From Takakia lepidozioides (lineage: Eukaryota > Streptophyta > Takakiopsida > Takakiales > Takakiaceae), in contig CM060732.1 in the NCBI GenBank assembly GCA_030704615.1, positions 22,072,001 to 22,136,000 of the forward strand: a DNA stretch of 64,000 bases, in the 5' to 3' direction. Under the pieces are notes generated by a model. The model saw only the letters and a list, made by a program, of their open reading frames with translations. It did not search any database and was not told the DNA's origin. Shown piece after piece: positions 37,967-48,964 of the stretch. A program made the translations under genes and the position numbers. Positions within the stretch are counted from its first letter, which is position 1. Every line of letters starts with the position of its first letter.

Positions 37967-40900
37967 AGGCAGAGTGTTTGCAGGTGTTGGCCTGCTAATA
38001 TATGTTTTCTTGGTCATTTTAGGCACTACATCCTTGATTTAGTGAGAACTACTCCAAGGGATGTCAATAGCACTGGCCCTGGGTCACCCTTTTGTGTTCT
38101 GAGACCAGAGCTTGTAACTTCATTTTGTCAGGTGTGGTCTCTTCCTTGTTCTCTTTCCTCATTTCTCACGTATTTGATGTACAAGAGAGGACAGGTGTGG
38201 GGTGATTCAAAGGTGGGGAATCCAGTCATCTTAATATATTTATTTGAAGCTCTAGTGTTTGTAGGTCTATTTCTAGTTAACTGATGTACACACTGTGCAA
38301 TTGGAGTATACAGGAAGCTCAAACATCAAAAAATTTGGCAGATAATCTATGAAGCTGAACTAGAAAAGAAAGAGAAAGAAAGTGAGGAGAGGTAGAATTT
38401 GTTCTGAGGTGTTTCCCTTTTCCTCTTGAAATCAGGAAAGATTGTGCTCTCTGGTTGTCCTCTTTCTGAAACTGCTGATGGAGTATATCTGGTGCAGGCA
38501 GAGGCGCTAGAGAGAGCCAAGAAGAGGAAGATGGAAGGGGATGAGGCTAACGAGAAATTCCTGATTTTTGAGGAACTTCGCAAAGTGGTTTTCAATCCCA
38601 ATGTCTTTACAGACTTCAAGGTTGCTGGTAGACCAGAGGTCAGTGTATTATCCCCGTCAGAAAAAGTAGGGATTATGTGTCTGAAGTATTTCATTTGTTA
38701 AAGGATTTTCTTTGAGTCACTAGCAGGGAGATTGAAGGTGCATTAATTTAATTGAAGGTGCCACTACTTGCTGCCCTAAATTTAAGTCACCATGCCATGT
38801 CAGATCAAGTGAACATTTTAGGTAGAGTTCTGCCACTGTAGACCAACAAGTTCCAGACACTGTAGTAAGGAACGGTGGTGTTGCTATTCTCTGGCATCTG
38901 ATCGGCTCCTATGTAGAGTTTGACCTGGCCTACAGACTAGTTTGTAGTGTCATTTTATCCTATTTCTGTACATCCAGTCTGATCGATTCTTGATTGTTCA
39001 GCCAGCACTCATTATTGCAGTGGGCATTGTTGGATGGCAGGATATAGCAGTGGATGAAGAGTTGGTTAGGAAAGCTGGACAGTATCTGGTGAGCACAGTG
39101 CTTCTGAAGCTAGTGGTGGACCTTAGTAGCCTGGAGCTGTCACTCATGGATGGCCCCACACTGACTTCTTCTCTCCATGCCCGTGGCATTAATATCCGCT
39201 ATCTTGGACAGGTATGGGGTGCAATTCTGTAGTTTTCTGCCATGGAGATACTGGATTGTGATTTTGAAGTATTAATTGGGTTAGAAGATTCCTAGAAGCT
39301 TTCCTGTAGTGCCTAGGGACTAGAGTTTGATATGAATGTTTGCAGCATCAGATGTCTGAATGTATGCTGCAATACATAGCTATGTATGCATGTCACGTTC
39401 TCTTCTTCATCATGGGTACTGAGATGTGCATGCGGGCATGCAAGGGGCTGACAGGTGGCAAGGCAGGCCGAGAATTTGCAACATATCTGGAATCTATGTG
39501 TAGTAGAGATGGTGGTTCGGTCTGCCAAACATGTCCTGAAGGTACAGCTTGAGTTTCTCCTGTTTACAACATCTGAATGAAAATAGTGGGACATCTTTGG
39601 TGGAGTTGCCATTTCTCAGACTCAGCTGTTTTGTTTCTATTGCCAGGCTGTGCTACGTGAGACTCTTGACGAAGATGTGGGAGGTACAATTGCCCATTTT
39701 TTCAACTGTCTTGTTGGGTCGGAGTTGATGTCTACAAATGCTGAAGGCGCCTTTCCATCCCCTGAAAGATCCGAATGTGAGCCAAAATCAATATTTCCAG
39801 AAACCGCCACTGTGAGTGCAACTAGACTAACTGTGTTGTTTTCCCAAGAAAAGTAGAAAACCAACTTGGAACTGTAACTGTTATAGCCAACATAGTGTGA
39901 TACTTGGGATTTGAACAACAGAGTGGAATAGAGGCATGAATCATGTACAATGTGATGAAAGTGCTAAGAGCCAATTAAGTACTCCATACATAGACATGCT
40001 TCCATTCGGAAAGAGCCGCCTACTTGCAAATTCTATCCTTCTGTGATCTTCGCAATGGCGCTCGGCATAATGCTTTTGAACAACTGCTTGACAACTTTTA
40101 ATTCTACAATGGAAGTATCGTCTGGCATGGATCAGGAGGGCACAGCAAATGGACTAACAACAAAGGCTGGAGTGCTTCCTAGAGTTTGCCCACTGTACCT
40201 TTGCATATCTCCAGACCTTGTTTGGTCTGACATTCAGGAAGGGGTACAGTTCAAATATCAGGTTTCCACCAGGCCTATTTTCACTCTAAAAAATGTCAGG
40301 TGTATCATTTCAGAGTGCATTCCATTTTCAGTTTCCAGTCTTGTTGCACGGTTTTTGTTGACAGATAGTCTTATAGGCCCCAGGTTCAGGGACGTATATC
40401 AGAAGTTGTTATCTTAGTCAAGTAACAAGGAGGTCTGTGGGGATTTCAAAGCTCTCAGAAGAGCTGGACACTCAACATGGAGTTGTCTCTAAGCCTGATC
40501 TTGCAAAGATGAACTTGAACCTCGGATTTAAAACATCAGAGCAAGCAGTATAAGCTGACTAAAGTGACTGTATTTAAAGTGAATGGAACTCCTTCTGCGA
40601 GATGCTTCTTGTACTTATCTAACAGTACATTAGAGGGTGAAGGAGAGAGAATCCGTCCTCCTTGCATAGACAGCTGGATATTGCACACCTAAGCATGCTA
40701 CATGGTGGATGGGTAGTTTGAATTGCCAGCAGATGCAAGATCCAGGGTACGCAAGATTTCAACTTTTCGGAATTTAAGTCAAAAGGTATCTGCTTGTCTA
40801 TCTCTGCATGTCAGGCAGGAATCAATGTTTGGAGACTCCTCACCCCAGCCTATCCCCTTCTGTTTCTGAGGCTCCTTTTTCTCTAACTTTTGAGCAGTTC

Positions 40901-43900
40901 AAAGGGAAAGGATTTGGAAAGTGGATATTCCCCACCCCAGCCTATCCCCTTCTGTTTCTGGGGCTCCTTTTTCTCTAACTTTTGGGCAGTTCCAAGGGAA
41001 AGGATTGGAAAGTGTAGCCAGAAACTAGACTTTGTTGAGAGGGGTTCTTGATGGTACGGTCAGTGTTATTTTAGTTGCGAATATCTCCCTTTGAGTACTG
41101 TTGTCGCTAGATTCTTATGTGGGAAGTGGTGCATACCCCTGCTTGCTGTAGTATGTTGAATGGAAAGTTAGGCTTTTTCTGTTTGCTTCTTATACTCTAG
41201 CTTTGGCTACCTTGACTTGGCTGTTGAAGTTAGGGTACCGTTGTAAGGCTGTTCTCTAGGTGGTACTTATTCCTTTGACCGGTACAGGATTTGGAAATTT
41301 TTGGTATAGCTGTCTTTTGATTTCTGTATGTGGGTCTCAAGATGGGTGTCAAACTTGCAGCAAGAAAGTACAACTTCGAAAGTGCAGCGCCCTTTCAGAC
41401 CTCTGACATTTTGGACCTTCAAGTGGTGGTGAAACATTTATCACCTGTATGTGGGGATGCTCAAGACCTCTTGGAGACTGGGGAACTTCGCTTGACACAG
41501 GTGAAACAACACAATATACCTGAGTTGCAACTGCCACATTTCCCCATGCTCTCATGAATAGACATGGTTCCATGGGATTTCAACTCTTTCCTCTGACTCT
41601 CCCATGGAAGTGATATCATTGGACGTGCTTCGATGTTTTCTGGAGTGGTTTCTTGTTGTGGGGCTTTGTCCCATCGGCCCTTGTGGAAAGGAAATGTCTC
41701 TCCCTCGCTTGCTCACTTGCTATTTGTCTCATGGGCCCCTGGTTCACTTGTGGAGGTTATAAGTTTGTTGCTTTCTTACTCCCATGTGTCCCCTTGACCC
41801 CCTGGGGATGTTACACAAATTTCCTTTATCTCTCTCTCCATGGGTATCTCTGAAGTTTTCTTTCTGTTTTCTCTCTCCAGTCTTTCTGACCTCTTTATGT
41901 AGGTTTGTTAAGCATGGCCCAGTGATTAGGGTACAACGAGGCCTTACAAGCAGTTGTGGGTTCAAGGCCACAGGTGTATGTTGGATGTCACACATCATCC
42001 CAACAGTAAAAGTGGGCCATTGGATGAACCGGTCACCTAATGTGTGGGTACCTGGGGGCTTTCGAGCCCTACTCTCTCGAAATCCGAGGTGGCAAAGAAA
42101 GAAAACAATGGACAAGGATTTTGTGAACATGATGGTCTGTTAGTGGTGTACAATTTTGGCAGTATTATCTCTTAGGAGTATTGACAGGCTTTTGCGTCAA
42201 ACTGATTAGTAAACATGGTAGTGAAAGATGGAGAGTTTGGTGAGTTCAGGGTATGGACTTGAAAAGAGAGCAATCTCTTCTGGCATGGAACAGGTCGGCC
42301 TACCTATGAGGGTGAAGCTGTTGGGACCCCAGCATCCTCCCACATGGTTTCGTCTCCATCAAGTTACTTCCCTTCCTTTTGTCTCCCTCTGATTGTTTGG
42401 CAAAACTTGTATGAAGTATCTCTGTTAGGTCTCTGCTCTTCATCCTGGGTCTCTGTTTGCCACCGTTTCTCAATCTGGGCCCCTTGAGGACGTTTCAAGG
42501 TTCCCTTGATTCTTTCTTTCGTTCGTTCGTTCTTTGTCTTCCTGAGGGTGTCTTGTAGATTGTGAATTCGAAGCTCTGTCTAGTGCTACTACATTGACAC
42601 CACTCTTCAAGTAGATTCTCTGTTGCACTTCCTTTCCACTGTGAGTTAAGGCTCCCTTGATACGTATGTTTTTGGGGGTGGGGTGCTTGAACATTCCCCA
42701 GGGTAAGCTGAATGAGGCATATGAGCTCTTCTTGCAAGCCTTCACAGTTTTTCAGCAGGTAACATTGTGATATGTTGATGGGCTTTCTTAGATGACCATG
42801 TTTGCATTTCATGTTTTGCTACCAGGAGATGGTTTATGGACTTCTTCCATTTACAGCAAGGCATCGTTAAGGAGAAAGAATCTCGTCCATGTCGTGGTCT
42901 TCTTAGGATTCAAGCAGCAGGTGAACAATGAATGAACTTGCTCATGTTGAGTTGTGATGGCCGCAGGTTTGCGGCCCTATGCATCATCAGGTAGCCAGCT
43001 GCTGCAGGTATTCTCCCCATCCATGTCTGTTCCATTTGGTCCGCTTCGGCAAACGTCTCTGTCTCCATCCATTTCTGCCCGTCTTGGAGGGAACAGTCTA
43101 TTAACAGTCTGTATGATTGTCTATATTCGAACCTGTGCTCCTGGGTATTGGGTTCCTCTTGCTCCATTTGCATTGTTTCCCTAAAACAGTTGCTTAGATG
43201 CCCTGTCTGGATTCTATGCAGTATTTGATAGTATCACCTTGCATCAAGGGCATGTGATGTTTCTCTAGTGTATTTTGAAAGTTAGATTACAAGCCAAGCG
43301 CTGGCCTTCATAAGAGTTGGTTGCCAAATGCAATCACAGGTATTTGGCCATGGTGTTGTATCATTCCGGGGACATGGCAAGTGCAATAATGCAGCAGCAC
43401 AAGGAGCTCATCATCAATGAGCGCTGCCTGGGTCCTGATCACCCTGACACTGCCTACAGGTTCTCTGGCATTTCTCCCCTTCCTGTCCATGAAGAGGGAC
43501 TGAAAGTATATTTGTCATGGTTGTGCACCTATGAGATACTATCAACATTCTGCCATGCATTCAAATCCTCTACATGTTCATTCATGATTCCAATTTGAAG
43601 TGAATACATGCTGAGGCTTGACAGCTTGGTTGGATGGGAACAGTTATGGGAATATGGGAATTTTGTACCATGGGTTGAACCAAACTGAGCTAGGTCTGCG
43701 CCACATGGCACACATGCTGCTGCTTCTTGAGGTTTCTTGTGGATCCAACCACCCTGATGTGGCAGCCAGTTTCATCAACATTGCAAAGATGTACCAGGAC
43801 ACAGGACAGATGAATGTTGCTCTTCACTTTTTGCATGAGGCTTTAAAACGGAACAAGCAGTTGCTGGGCCCAGATCATGTTCAAACTATCTCTGCTGCAC

Positions 43901-44942
43901 AGAAGGCATCTGAAGCTCTTAAGGTCCACATTCGATGTCCTCTTCAACTTGTTTTCTTGTTGGGCAGTAAGGCTTACATCTCTACAGTTTGTGCTGATAG
44001 ACAAAAGTGATTTGGATGAGACCTTTTCCAGTTCTGGAGACAATTCAAGCATAAGGTAGGATTTCATGACTTAATTGAATACAGTAGTATTTAGAGTCAA
44101 GCCATCATTCTTCTAATATAAGATAAGTAAACCAGAAAAAAAAAGATAACATCCCCCATCTTTATAAGAACACTATCCCTAGGTGTGAACGCACCTATGT
44201 AGCAATTACAAACTTGTAACTACTGCTTAATGCTGACATAACATATAAGGGTGTCGGATATAGTAGGGTTCAAAATAGTCCAACTGTACATTTAAAAAAA
44301 AATTAATGCCTATGCACTTGAGCTCGGCAGGCACGGTCAGGTTTGGTGCAAGCCTTCCAAGCAGCCACAAATGGGAATGCAAGCCGAGGCTCTATCAGCA
44401 AGTTAGCTGCGGCAGGAGCTCGTTTGATTGGGAGTGATGATCTGCCAAGGTCAAGAGCTACAGATGAACGGGCCATACGGGCAGCAAATTTCTATGAGAG
44501 GCTGGTCCAAATGAACGGTGCATCGCCAGCATCAGGGACAGATGACTCGTGCCTTAGAGAAGTTCGGAAGAAGAGTGGAACAAGGGGGCCAAATGTCCGG
44601 CCTCAGGCAGGGATACCTACCCAGTGCACCCCTCCCTTTGGACATCTGCTCAGCCTCAGCAGTGGGATGGCTGACAAGGCGCCAGTGGTGAGTAATTCTT
44701 TGGGGTCGAGTTCATCAAGAGGGGCTGGAAGGAACATGTCATCTACTCCACTAGAAGGCAGTGGGAATAAAACAGCAGGGAGTTCCATGGGCTTCAACTT
44801 TAGTATGCGGCCAATTCCAGTTCCACAGGAGATGAATGGGTTGGTGGATGGTGATGATATAGGTCCTTCAACTTCAGGGTTGGGGCACTTTACTGGCCTA
44901 GACAGCAAAAAGAAGAAATCCAGATCCAGAAATCCTGGCTAG
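23862..44942 (+). CDS. CLU: CLU/FRIENDLY clustered-mitochondria protein, about 24 exons, possibly damaged at the 3' end
   Basis: Exons: 23862-24195, 24630-24799, 25106-25292, 25814-25942, 26534-26681, 26915-27108, 27493-27594, 27714-27855, 27999-28127, 28301-28718, 28896-29000, 29753-29871, 38023-38131, 38498-38638, 39041-39211, 39455-39541, 39647-39811, about 40136-40261, 40717-40785, 41342-41500, 42702-42758, about 43293-43459, 43644-43923 and 44341-44942. Order and wording follow plant FRIENDLY: N-terminal basic MAGRSHKSKKKG, FLLDAPETCFYTCYDL, GDLIYLDVVSAEGESYCIT, the CLU domain with NPTDPPHL, VHNNIFFSFAVDGD and ANNDLRGTKAYNDANVPGL, then a TPR region (YLAMVLYHSGDMASAIMQQH, NMGILYHGLNQTELGL, HPDVAASFINIAKMYQDTG). 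Known role: a cytosolic protein that binds mRNAs of mitochondrial proteins and keeps mitochondria dispersed. Oddities: intron 12 is 8.15 kb and filled with antisense LINE sequence; exon 22 needs a one-base shift near 43312; and about 60 residues of the TPR region expected after LLGPDHVQT were not found before 44341. Confidence 0.9.
30257..33908 (-). pseudogene. LINE-A ORF2: endonuclease, reverse transcriptase, C-terminal zinc motif (one frameshift)
   Basis: The first frame (33908-31875) starts with an exonuclease/endonuclease/phosphatase fold: RLATFNFSGLTN, ICAGQETW, VVLLGDFNARVGKG and SDHFLVW, the APE-type endonuclease motifs. It runs into RT motifs GYKAGGPDGIVNELIK and LYKKGDREEPGNYRGITLL. 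A one-base shift near 32.0 kb moves the rest to the frame ending at 30257, with VFFLDVKKAYDTVWRDGL, GVAQGCTLSPLLFNVF and the catalytic FADD. Near the end CNCPLCGQSEDSIHFLIHC is a zinc-binding motif. The TGA stop lies only a few bases from the element 3' end, so there is almost no 3' UTR. Role: nicking the target and copying RNA at the nick. Placement inside LINE clades is not attempted. Confidence 0.9.
33800..34783 (-). CDS. LINE-A ORF1 with three 47-residue tandem repeats
   Basis: This 328-codon frame has no known zinc knuckle that I can see. The N-terminal part (to FNLKEVRPLTGWRAVLDIGD) is unlike anything I recognise. The C-terminal half consists of three tandem repeats built on FGTLNGLPILKVYTRR followed by SIHGVIVPK and a cysteine-containing linker (KCAEPERRV). 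The frame is closed upstream by a TAG five codons before its first TTG, so the true start is lost or lies upstream of a mutation. ORF1 proteins of LINEs usually bind element RNA, and that is inferred from position only. It overlaps ORF2 by 109 bases in a different frame. Confidence 0.6.
   Translation of the reverse strand: MGSGWFLCLNLWPAKTIKNLAPININTPQGDPWELVTYAKSRASCVVFGVNPRMDDVSFKTTCSSLGLDFMANGTISRLDNRGTLKVAMTKSASNRVPHQFNLKEVRPLTGWRAVLDIGDSMGRSRKTTKGNNFNLRVSNRFDALDEVESKQPEGQDAPKCTEPERPESEGFGTLNGLPILKVYTRRTNSIHGVIVPKPSDGQSVPKCAEPERRVTEGFGTLNGLPILKVYTRRAKSIHGVIVPKQSDGQSAPMCAEPVRRVTERFGALNGLPILKVYTRRAKSTHGVTVPLCRTVGRPGAITSYLDDKQFTRKGLACGWPLSTSQG
33911..34333 (-). repeat. Three in-frame 141-bp tandem repeats in LINE-A ORF1
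   Basis: Units begin at 33911, 34052 and 34193 (plus-strand GGGGACAATTACCCCGTG or a close variant), exactly 141 bases apart, so each encodes 47 residues without disturbing the frame. Differences between units are mostly single substitutions. Confidence 0.9.
35110..36420 (-). mobile_element. Three truncated LINE family A fragments
   Basis: Fragment 1 (about 35960-35110) covers the region from the polymerase C-terminus (VAVQGKFGIPPLSSRRDEF, NTRFPKIVDAISWKQD) through the zinc motif (CLMCRQHEDNIHFLTHC) to QQLDACVKGFLEEIW. An internal deletion joins AESWQ to AGSLP. Fragment 2 (about 36235-35960) and fragment 3 (about 36420-36240) are short 3' ends, each finishing with the shared block that reads CTCATAAGACGTTGTTTGCC (or a variant) on the plus strand. 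All are in the same orientation as the nearly complete copy downstream. They look like independent 5'-truncated insertions or a local array inside CLU intron 12. Confidence 0.8.
37929..37962. repeat. GA microsatellite
   Basis: About 17 GA units in CLU intron 12, directly after the dispersed word ACTTTGTAACGTCC. Confidence 0.95.
40841..41022. repeat. Tandem duplication of a 92-bp intron segment
   Basis: Copies start CACCCCAGCCTATCCCCTTC at 40841 and 40933 and differ by a few substitutions and small indels. They lie in the intron between CLU exons 19 and 20 and do not touch coding sequence. Confidence 0.9.
41909..42110 (+). mobile_element. Second tRNA-derived SINE, unrelated body
   Basis: An A box (TGGCCCAGTGATTAGG, from 41915) and a B box (GGTTCAAGGCC, 41959-41969) are 44 bases apart, the same tRNA-like spacing as the SINE at 4.2 kb, but the body sequence differs. 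It lies in the CLU intron between exons 20 and 21. Ends and target duplication were not resolved, so the limits are approximate. Confidence 0.5.
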
Positions 44943-45499
44943 CCAACAGGTTGGGCTACACTGCAAGGTCCTTTGATGGGCGTATAATTACTCTCAAGCT
45001 CTCTCCTTTGCAGCTTATGTGATTATTGCTAGATGAGGAAAGCTTTGCCTACGGACGTTGAAATGGGCTGCACAGGCCCTGTGCAAGTTGGAGGTTGAAT
45101 TTTAAAAGCCATGTATCAGAACTTCCAAGCAGAAGATTTGCAGCTTTTGCTACAAGCTAGGAATTGAGATACTTGATCCAGGATGTGAGGACCATTGTAT
45201 ACTGTTGGTGAGTCACACTTCTCAGATGTTACATTTTGGTCTTAAGTGATCGGATGTAAAAAAATTGAAGTAAACATCTGAGTGACAGCAGTATGCTGAA
45301 TCCAACATAGGCAAAAGAGTTGAGATTCCTCATTGAAGTTGTCTGAAATGAAAATGATAATACAAAACAATAATATAGATGGAAAACATATGCATACGAT
45401 CTTGTAGGCTCAAAAAAAGTTTGAGACAGATCACAGCCCTAATGGATCGTGCAAGATAGGGGCAATAGATGAGGATAAGAATGATGCACTTGTAGACAA
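44943..45499. other. CLU 3' flank
   Basis: No gene is supported. It probably contains the 3' UTR of CLU and intergenic sequence. Confidence 0.4.
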
Positions 45500-46140
45500 C
45501 ATTTGTAATTTTTATTGGATTCCCTGATCTAGTCATAGCCCTCAACATCAACTCACTTGTATTAGGACCCTTCCCTCGAGACCATCCCCTCCATCCCCTG
45601 AGAAAGTCACGATATTCAGTTGCATGCATCCATCCATCGATCCAACAGAAAAAAAAAACAAGATCAATTCCATATTCTTCAGCTATAAATGGACAGAAGA
45701 ACAGTGCACAATGCAATAAAAATGGTGATCACACAAGTTAGACTAGCACAAATGATAAATGTGAATTCGAAGCTGCAGTTTGCACGGAGGATTTAGATAA
45801 CAAATTACTTCAATAGACCTTATGAACAAAAATTATACTGCCTCAATCATATGCACTTGCTGAGCGTCTGCTACGTGAATGCTCGCACCATGTCGTCGGT
45901 GGTAGCAACATACAAGTTGCAACCTGATTTCTTAGATTGCTGCTTCCATGCATTGTGAATTGTTTTTGTCAAAATTGCATAAAGACATGTCTGCAATGTC
46001 CTCAAGGGACATGTCTTACAACACAAAGGCGACACAAATGTGAAAAGAAATGCGGCACAAATTACTAAACGAAACAAAAACAAAGAGCTTGCGAAGATTG
46101 GAACATTCCAACGTCATGAAGATGACTTACTTGACGGCAC
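45500..46140 (-). pseudogene. Relic of a second copy of the MULE transposase
   Basis: Minus-strand pieces match the transposase at 58.69-58.99 kb. MSLEDIADM directly follows an AG acceptor at about 46021. After a frame change comes the stretch ending GCNLYVATTDDMVRAF, and further downstream EYRDFLRGWRGWSRGKGP then SELMLRAMTRSGNP (about 45650-45520). The intron acceptor sits at the same place as in the larger copy, and a possible GTAAGT donor lies near 46133, so gene structure is conserved between copies. A TAG stands where the larger copy has glutamine (VSQQT versus FT*QT), and about 240 bases of unrelated sequence interrupt the match. Nothing of the DDE core was recognised here. Confidence 0.7.
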
Positions 46141-46884
46141 GGAACGGTGGTAATTGTTAAGGTGGATGGAATTGCATCCTTCCGTATTTCATTTTACTGG
46201 CATGTCACTGTGATGTTTGTTTTTGATGTGCCAAGATCTGAATGGGTGTGCAGGAACAACAAGATGTAAAATTATTTTATGTGTGCGTCAATCGTTCAAA
46301 ACTATCTTATGGATATTCCTCATCAGTTATCCATTGGGAGAACTCCATTATACCGTCCTATGCCTCTACACCAATTTTACAAAGGATTGGAGGTGAATAT
46401 GTAGACACCAGTGTTGGACCAGTATATAGGTCTGGGGCGGGTATCAAGTAGGGTACTAAGGGTAATGGTGTGAAGGATCATACCCGGCGGGTACCTGCAA
46501 GATCCGGCAAATACCCTAGTGGGGCAGGATACATGGACTTCTAAAACCTTGGCGCAAACCAAACCAGTATGGTCTTCTTCCTTGCGCTACCACTCCAATA
46601 CCATGCATGCGCCGGTTGAGGGAGAGGATGCAGGGGTAGGATTTAGGGTAGTTTTCATTGGGGATACTAACTACATGGAGCGTTTTCAAGAGCGTTTCAA
46701 TATTGAAATGGGCCATTTGGTCTATTCAAATGGCCATTTGAATATTGGAATGAGCCATTTGAATAGTTCAAATGGCCATTTCATTTTTGGTATCACTGTT
46801 GTACTACCTTCATCGATTCCACAGGGTTATTTTTTCCCTGTTTTTGGTTGAACTTTACTACCTATGTGTTCCCTGGCCTTGGTC
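46141..46884. other. Gene-free stretch with fold-back words
   Basis: No coding signal. It contains the 22-bp palindrome cluster listed separately. Confidence 0.4.
46723..46744. repeat. Perfect 22-bp palindrome and partial copy
   Basis: The sequence with half-site TATTCAAATGG is perfectly self-complementary over 22 bases. A second, imperfect inverted pair of the same words (GCCATTTGAA ... TTCAAATGGC) follows at about 46753-46778. Confidence 0.8.
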
Positions 46885-48469
46885 TTTTTTTTTCTTTTTT
46901 AAAAATAGAACAGGGAACTGAGGCCCTGGAGAATTTATTCCAATAAAGCGGATTACAAAGAAAGTGAGGAAAAAATAACCTCACTAGGGAAACCATGAGG
47001 AAGATAAAGGAGCTTTGCCCCGTAACCAAAACTAAGAAGCCTGCAGAGGCTAAGGATAAGAGCACTGCAGGTGGGGGATGTCTAAGGCCTGGAAGAGGCG
47101 AAGGAGAGATGCGCCTTGGACTTGCCCTTCCGAAGGGAACGCTTGTGGCGCCAATTGACGTCAGAGTCTTCTGGTTCAGCTGACTGTTGGGCACTACGAG
47201 AACTGCCAACATGACGGGAGTTGGTTGTTCCAGAATTAAGGAACCAACAGAAAGAACCAGAGTAGTGTTTGATATTGGGTGGCGGCGAAGGATTGCAAGC
47301 TCCCGAGATCCTGCAGAACACTCTAATCGCAAAGAGACCTTCTTCTTGAAGATACTTGAACGATGGATGGTACAAGCCCCCAACAGCCTGAAACTGCCAG
47401 CCCGCCAGAGTGCTGCCATGGCGTGATATGGCGTAGAGGGCCACCTGCGCAGACCCGGGGGCACCTTTCCCAATCCAGGCTGGAAGCAGCCTAGGTGCAT
47501 CCTGAACCGAGGGAAATGAAGTCCAAAGCTGGGGTATCTCTTTAATCAGTGAATCCCAAGCTCTTGCCCTTCTGGAAGTGAGGTGGGAGGTGACCAGGTC
47601 TTTGGGGAGGAAGCTGGGAGGATCCCAGATATGGCAAAAATGCGAAATTCCAGCCATCTCCCAATGACTCCATTTTTTAGCTCCCGATAAAAGCACCTCT
47701 GAATCGGAGTTGTAGTTCGCAAAAAGAGGCTGACGCAAGGCCTCTTCCAATGTGGATGTCATGGTTTGATAGAGCGAGTTTCTCAATTGAATCCATGCAA
47801 CCCAAATAGATTGCCAAGCTTTGGAGCCCAAGGGATGAGTTTTGAATGAACTTTTACCTTGCACGATCCAACAAGGATTTAGGCCAGTCTCCAGATGTGG
47901 GAGCTGCATCCATGACATGATGGCGGACCAGCAGACTCCACGGAGCTGAAAGATTTGTGAAAATCCTGGGAACCCACTTTGCGAGAAGGGAGGTAATCTG
48001 AGCAAGAGGGTCTATGATACCAAGTCCTCCCAGCTTTTTCTTCTGGGTGATTTGACCCCAGCTAACTAGAGCTCTGCGATTTGGAGAGAGGGCTGTTCCA
48101 CCCCAGATGAAGTTTCTAACCAAGACTTTAATTTGGTTGATAATCTCAGAGCCTGGAGACCAGACTGCCGCAGAGAACCACGAGGATGCGAGAATCACTT
48201 GGTTAGCCACTAAGGCTCGCCCTGTAATTGAGAGTCCAAGAGAACTCCAATAGGTAAAATGCTTCCTGATTTCTTCATAACTGCTTCACAACGTTGAGAG
48301 TCTATCAAATCGTGACCAATGAGGTGCCCGAGCAGCTTGTGGGCTTGCCCATTCTGAAGCCCACGCAAGCCAAGATCATGGCCCCAAGTATCTGAGATCG
48401 AGTCCCTACTGACTTAGGCCAATTGACCCAATTAACCCTAAGACCCGACACCATACAGAAAAGATGACG
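46885..48469 (-). mobile_element. LINE family B, 3' half of the interrupted copy
   Basis: The 3' end on the minus strand is AATAAATTCTCCAGGGC plus an A-rich tail (plus-strand poly-T near 46885-46903), shared with the copy at 9.5 kb. Coding pieces are VSGLRVNWVNWPKS at the breakpoint, then VANQVILASSWF (about 48220), FIWGG and KKKLGGLGIIDPLAQITSLL, typical of the L1 thumb and connection region. After a frame change near 47.88 kb the C-terminal tail DVNWRHKRSLRKGKSKAHL follows. The zinc-binding domain present at 8.4 kb seems to be deleted here. The broken upper edge lies exactly at the 9-bp target duplication of the 13-kb Mutator-like element. Confidence 0.9.
48461..48469. repeat. Left target-site duplication of the 13-kb element
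   Basis: AAGATGACG, matching AAGATGAAG at 61494-61502 in 8 of 9 positions. On the LINE-coding (minus) strand both copies contain CATCTT. Confidence 0.85.
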
Positions 48470-48535
48470 GGGGGATGCTATTGTGTGAGCAGATCCCACG
48501 AGCAGAAAATTGCATGAGCAGAAATCTGCTCACAC
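48470..48535. repeat. Left terminal inverted repeat and subterminal hairpin
   Basis: The outer 23 bases form the terminal repeat. Its inner end GTGTGAGCAGAT (48483-48494) is repeated inverted as ATCTGCTCACAC at 48524-48535, with two further GAGCAG words between, so the end can fold on itself. Such clustered words are candidate transposase-binding sites. Confidence 0.8.
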
Positions 48536-48964
48536 TTGAGGACCTGCCTACCTATAACCGCGGACGTCCAGTCGACTTAGAAGACCTATTACTGCGCAGA
48601 GTGGCCGGTATCAGAAGGTCGGATATGGATGCTGCTTGGATTAATGAGGGATGAATGTCGGATGAATGTCTGTGTAACGAATGAGAGGTGGATGAATGAC
48701 ATAAATGAAAGATTAGATAGTTGTTTGTAGTGGTAGTTCCCAAAAGCTCGGAGATGCATGAAACCATACTTGTCTTGCTTGAAAATCAATTATGTCGGGT
48801 GCAGTGTATATTGCAAACTTTGAGTCCACATTGCTTTGTTGATTGAGAAGGACCACATGTCATTTTCCCAGTTATACAAGGTTGATAGAGAGGATCACAT
48901 TCAATCATGAAGAAGGCAAACGGTGAACTCTTGGTTTTTAAACAAACCCTTCACAAGAATCGAT
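48536..48964. other. Left subterminal region of the 13-kb element
   Basis: No coding signal and no 26-bp palindromes. It probably includes the 3' UTR of the methyltransferase gene. Confidence 0.4.

Noticed and set aside
41744-42143. Frames of about 120-130 residues on both strands within a CLU intron
   Set aside because: They lie over the second SINE and intron sequence and show no domain.
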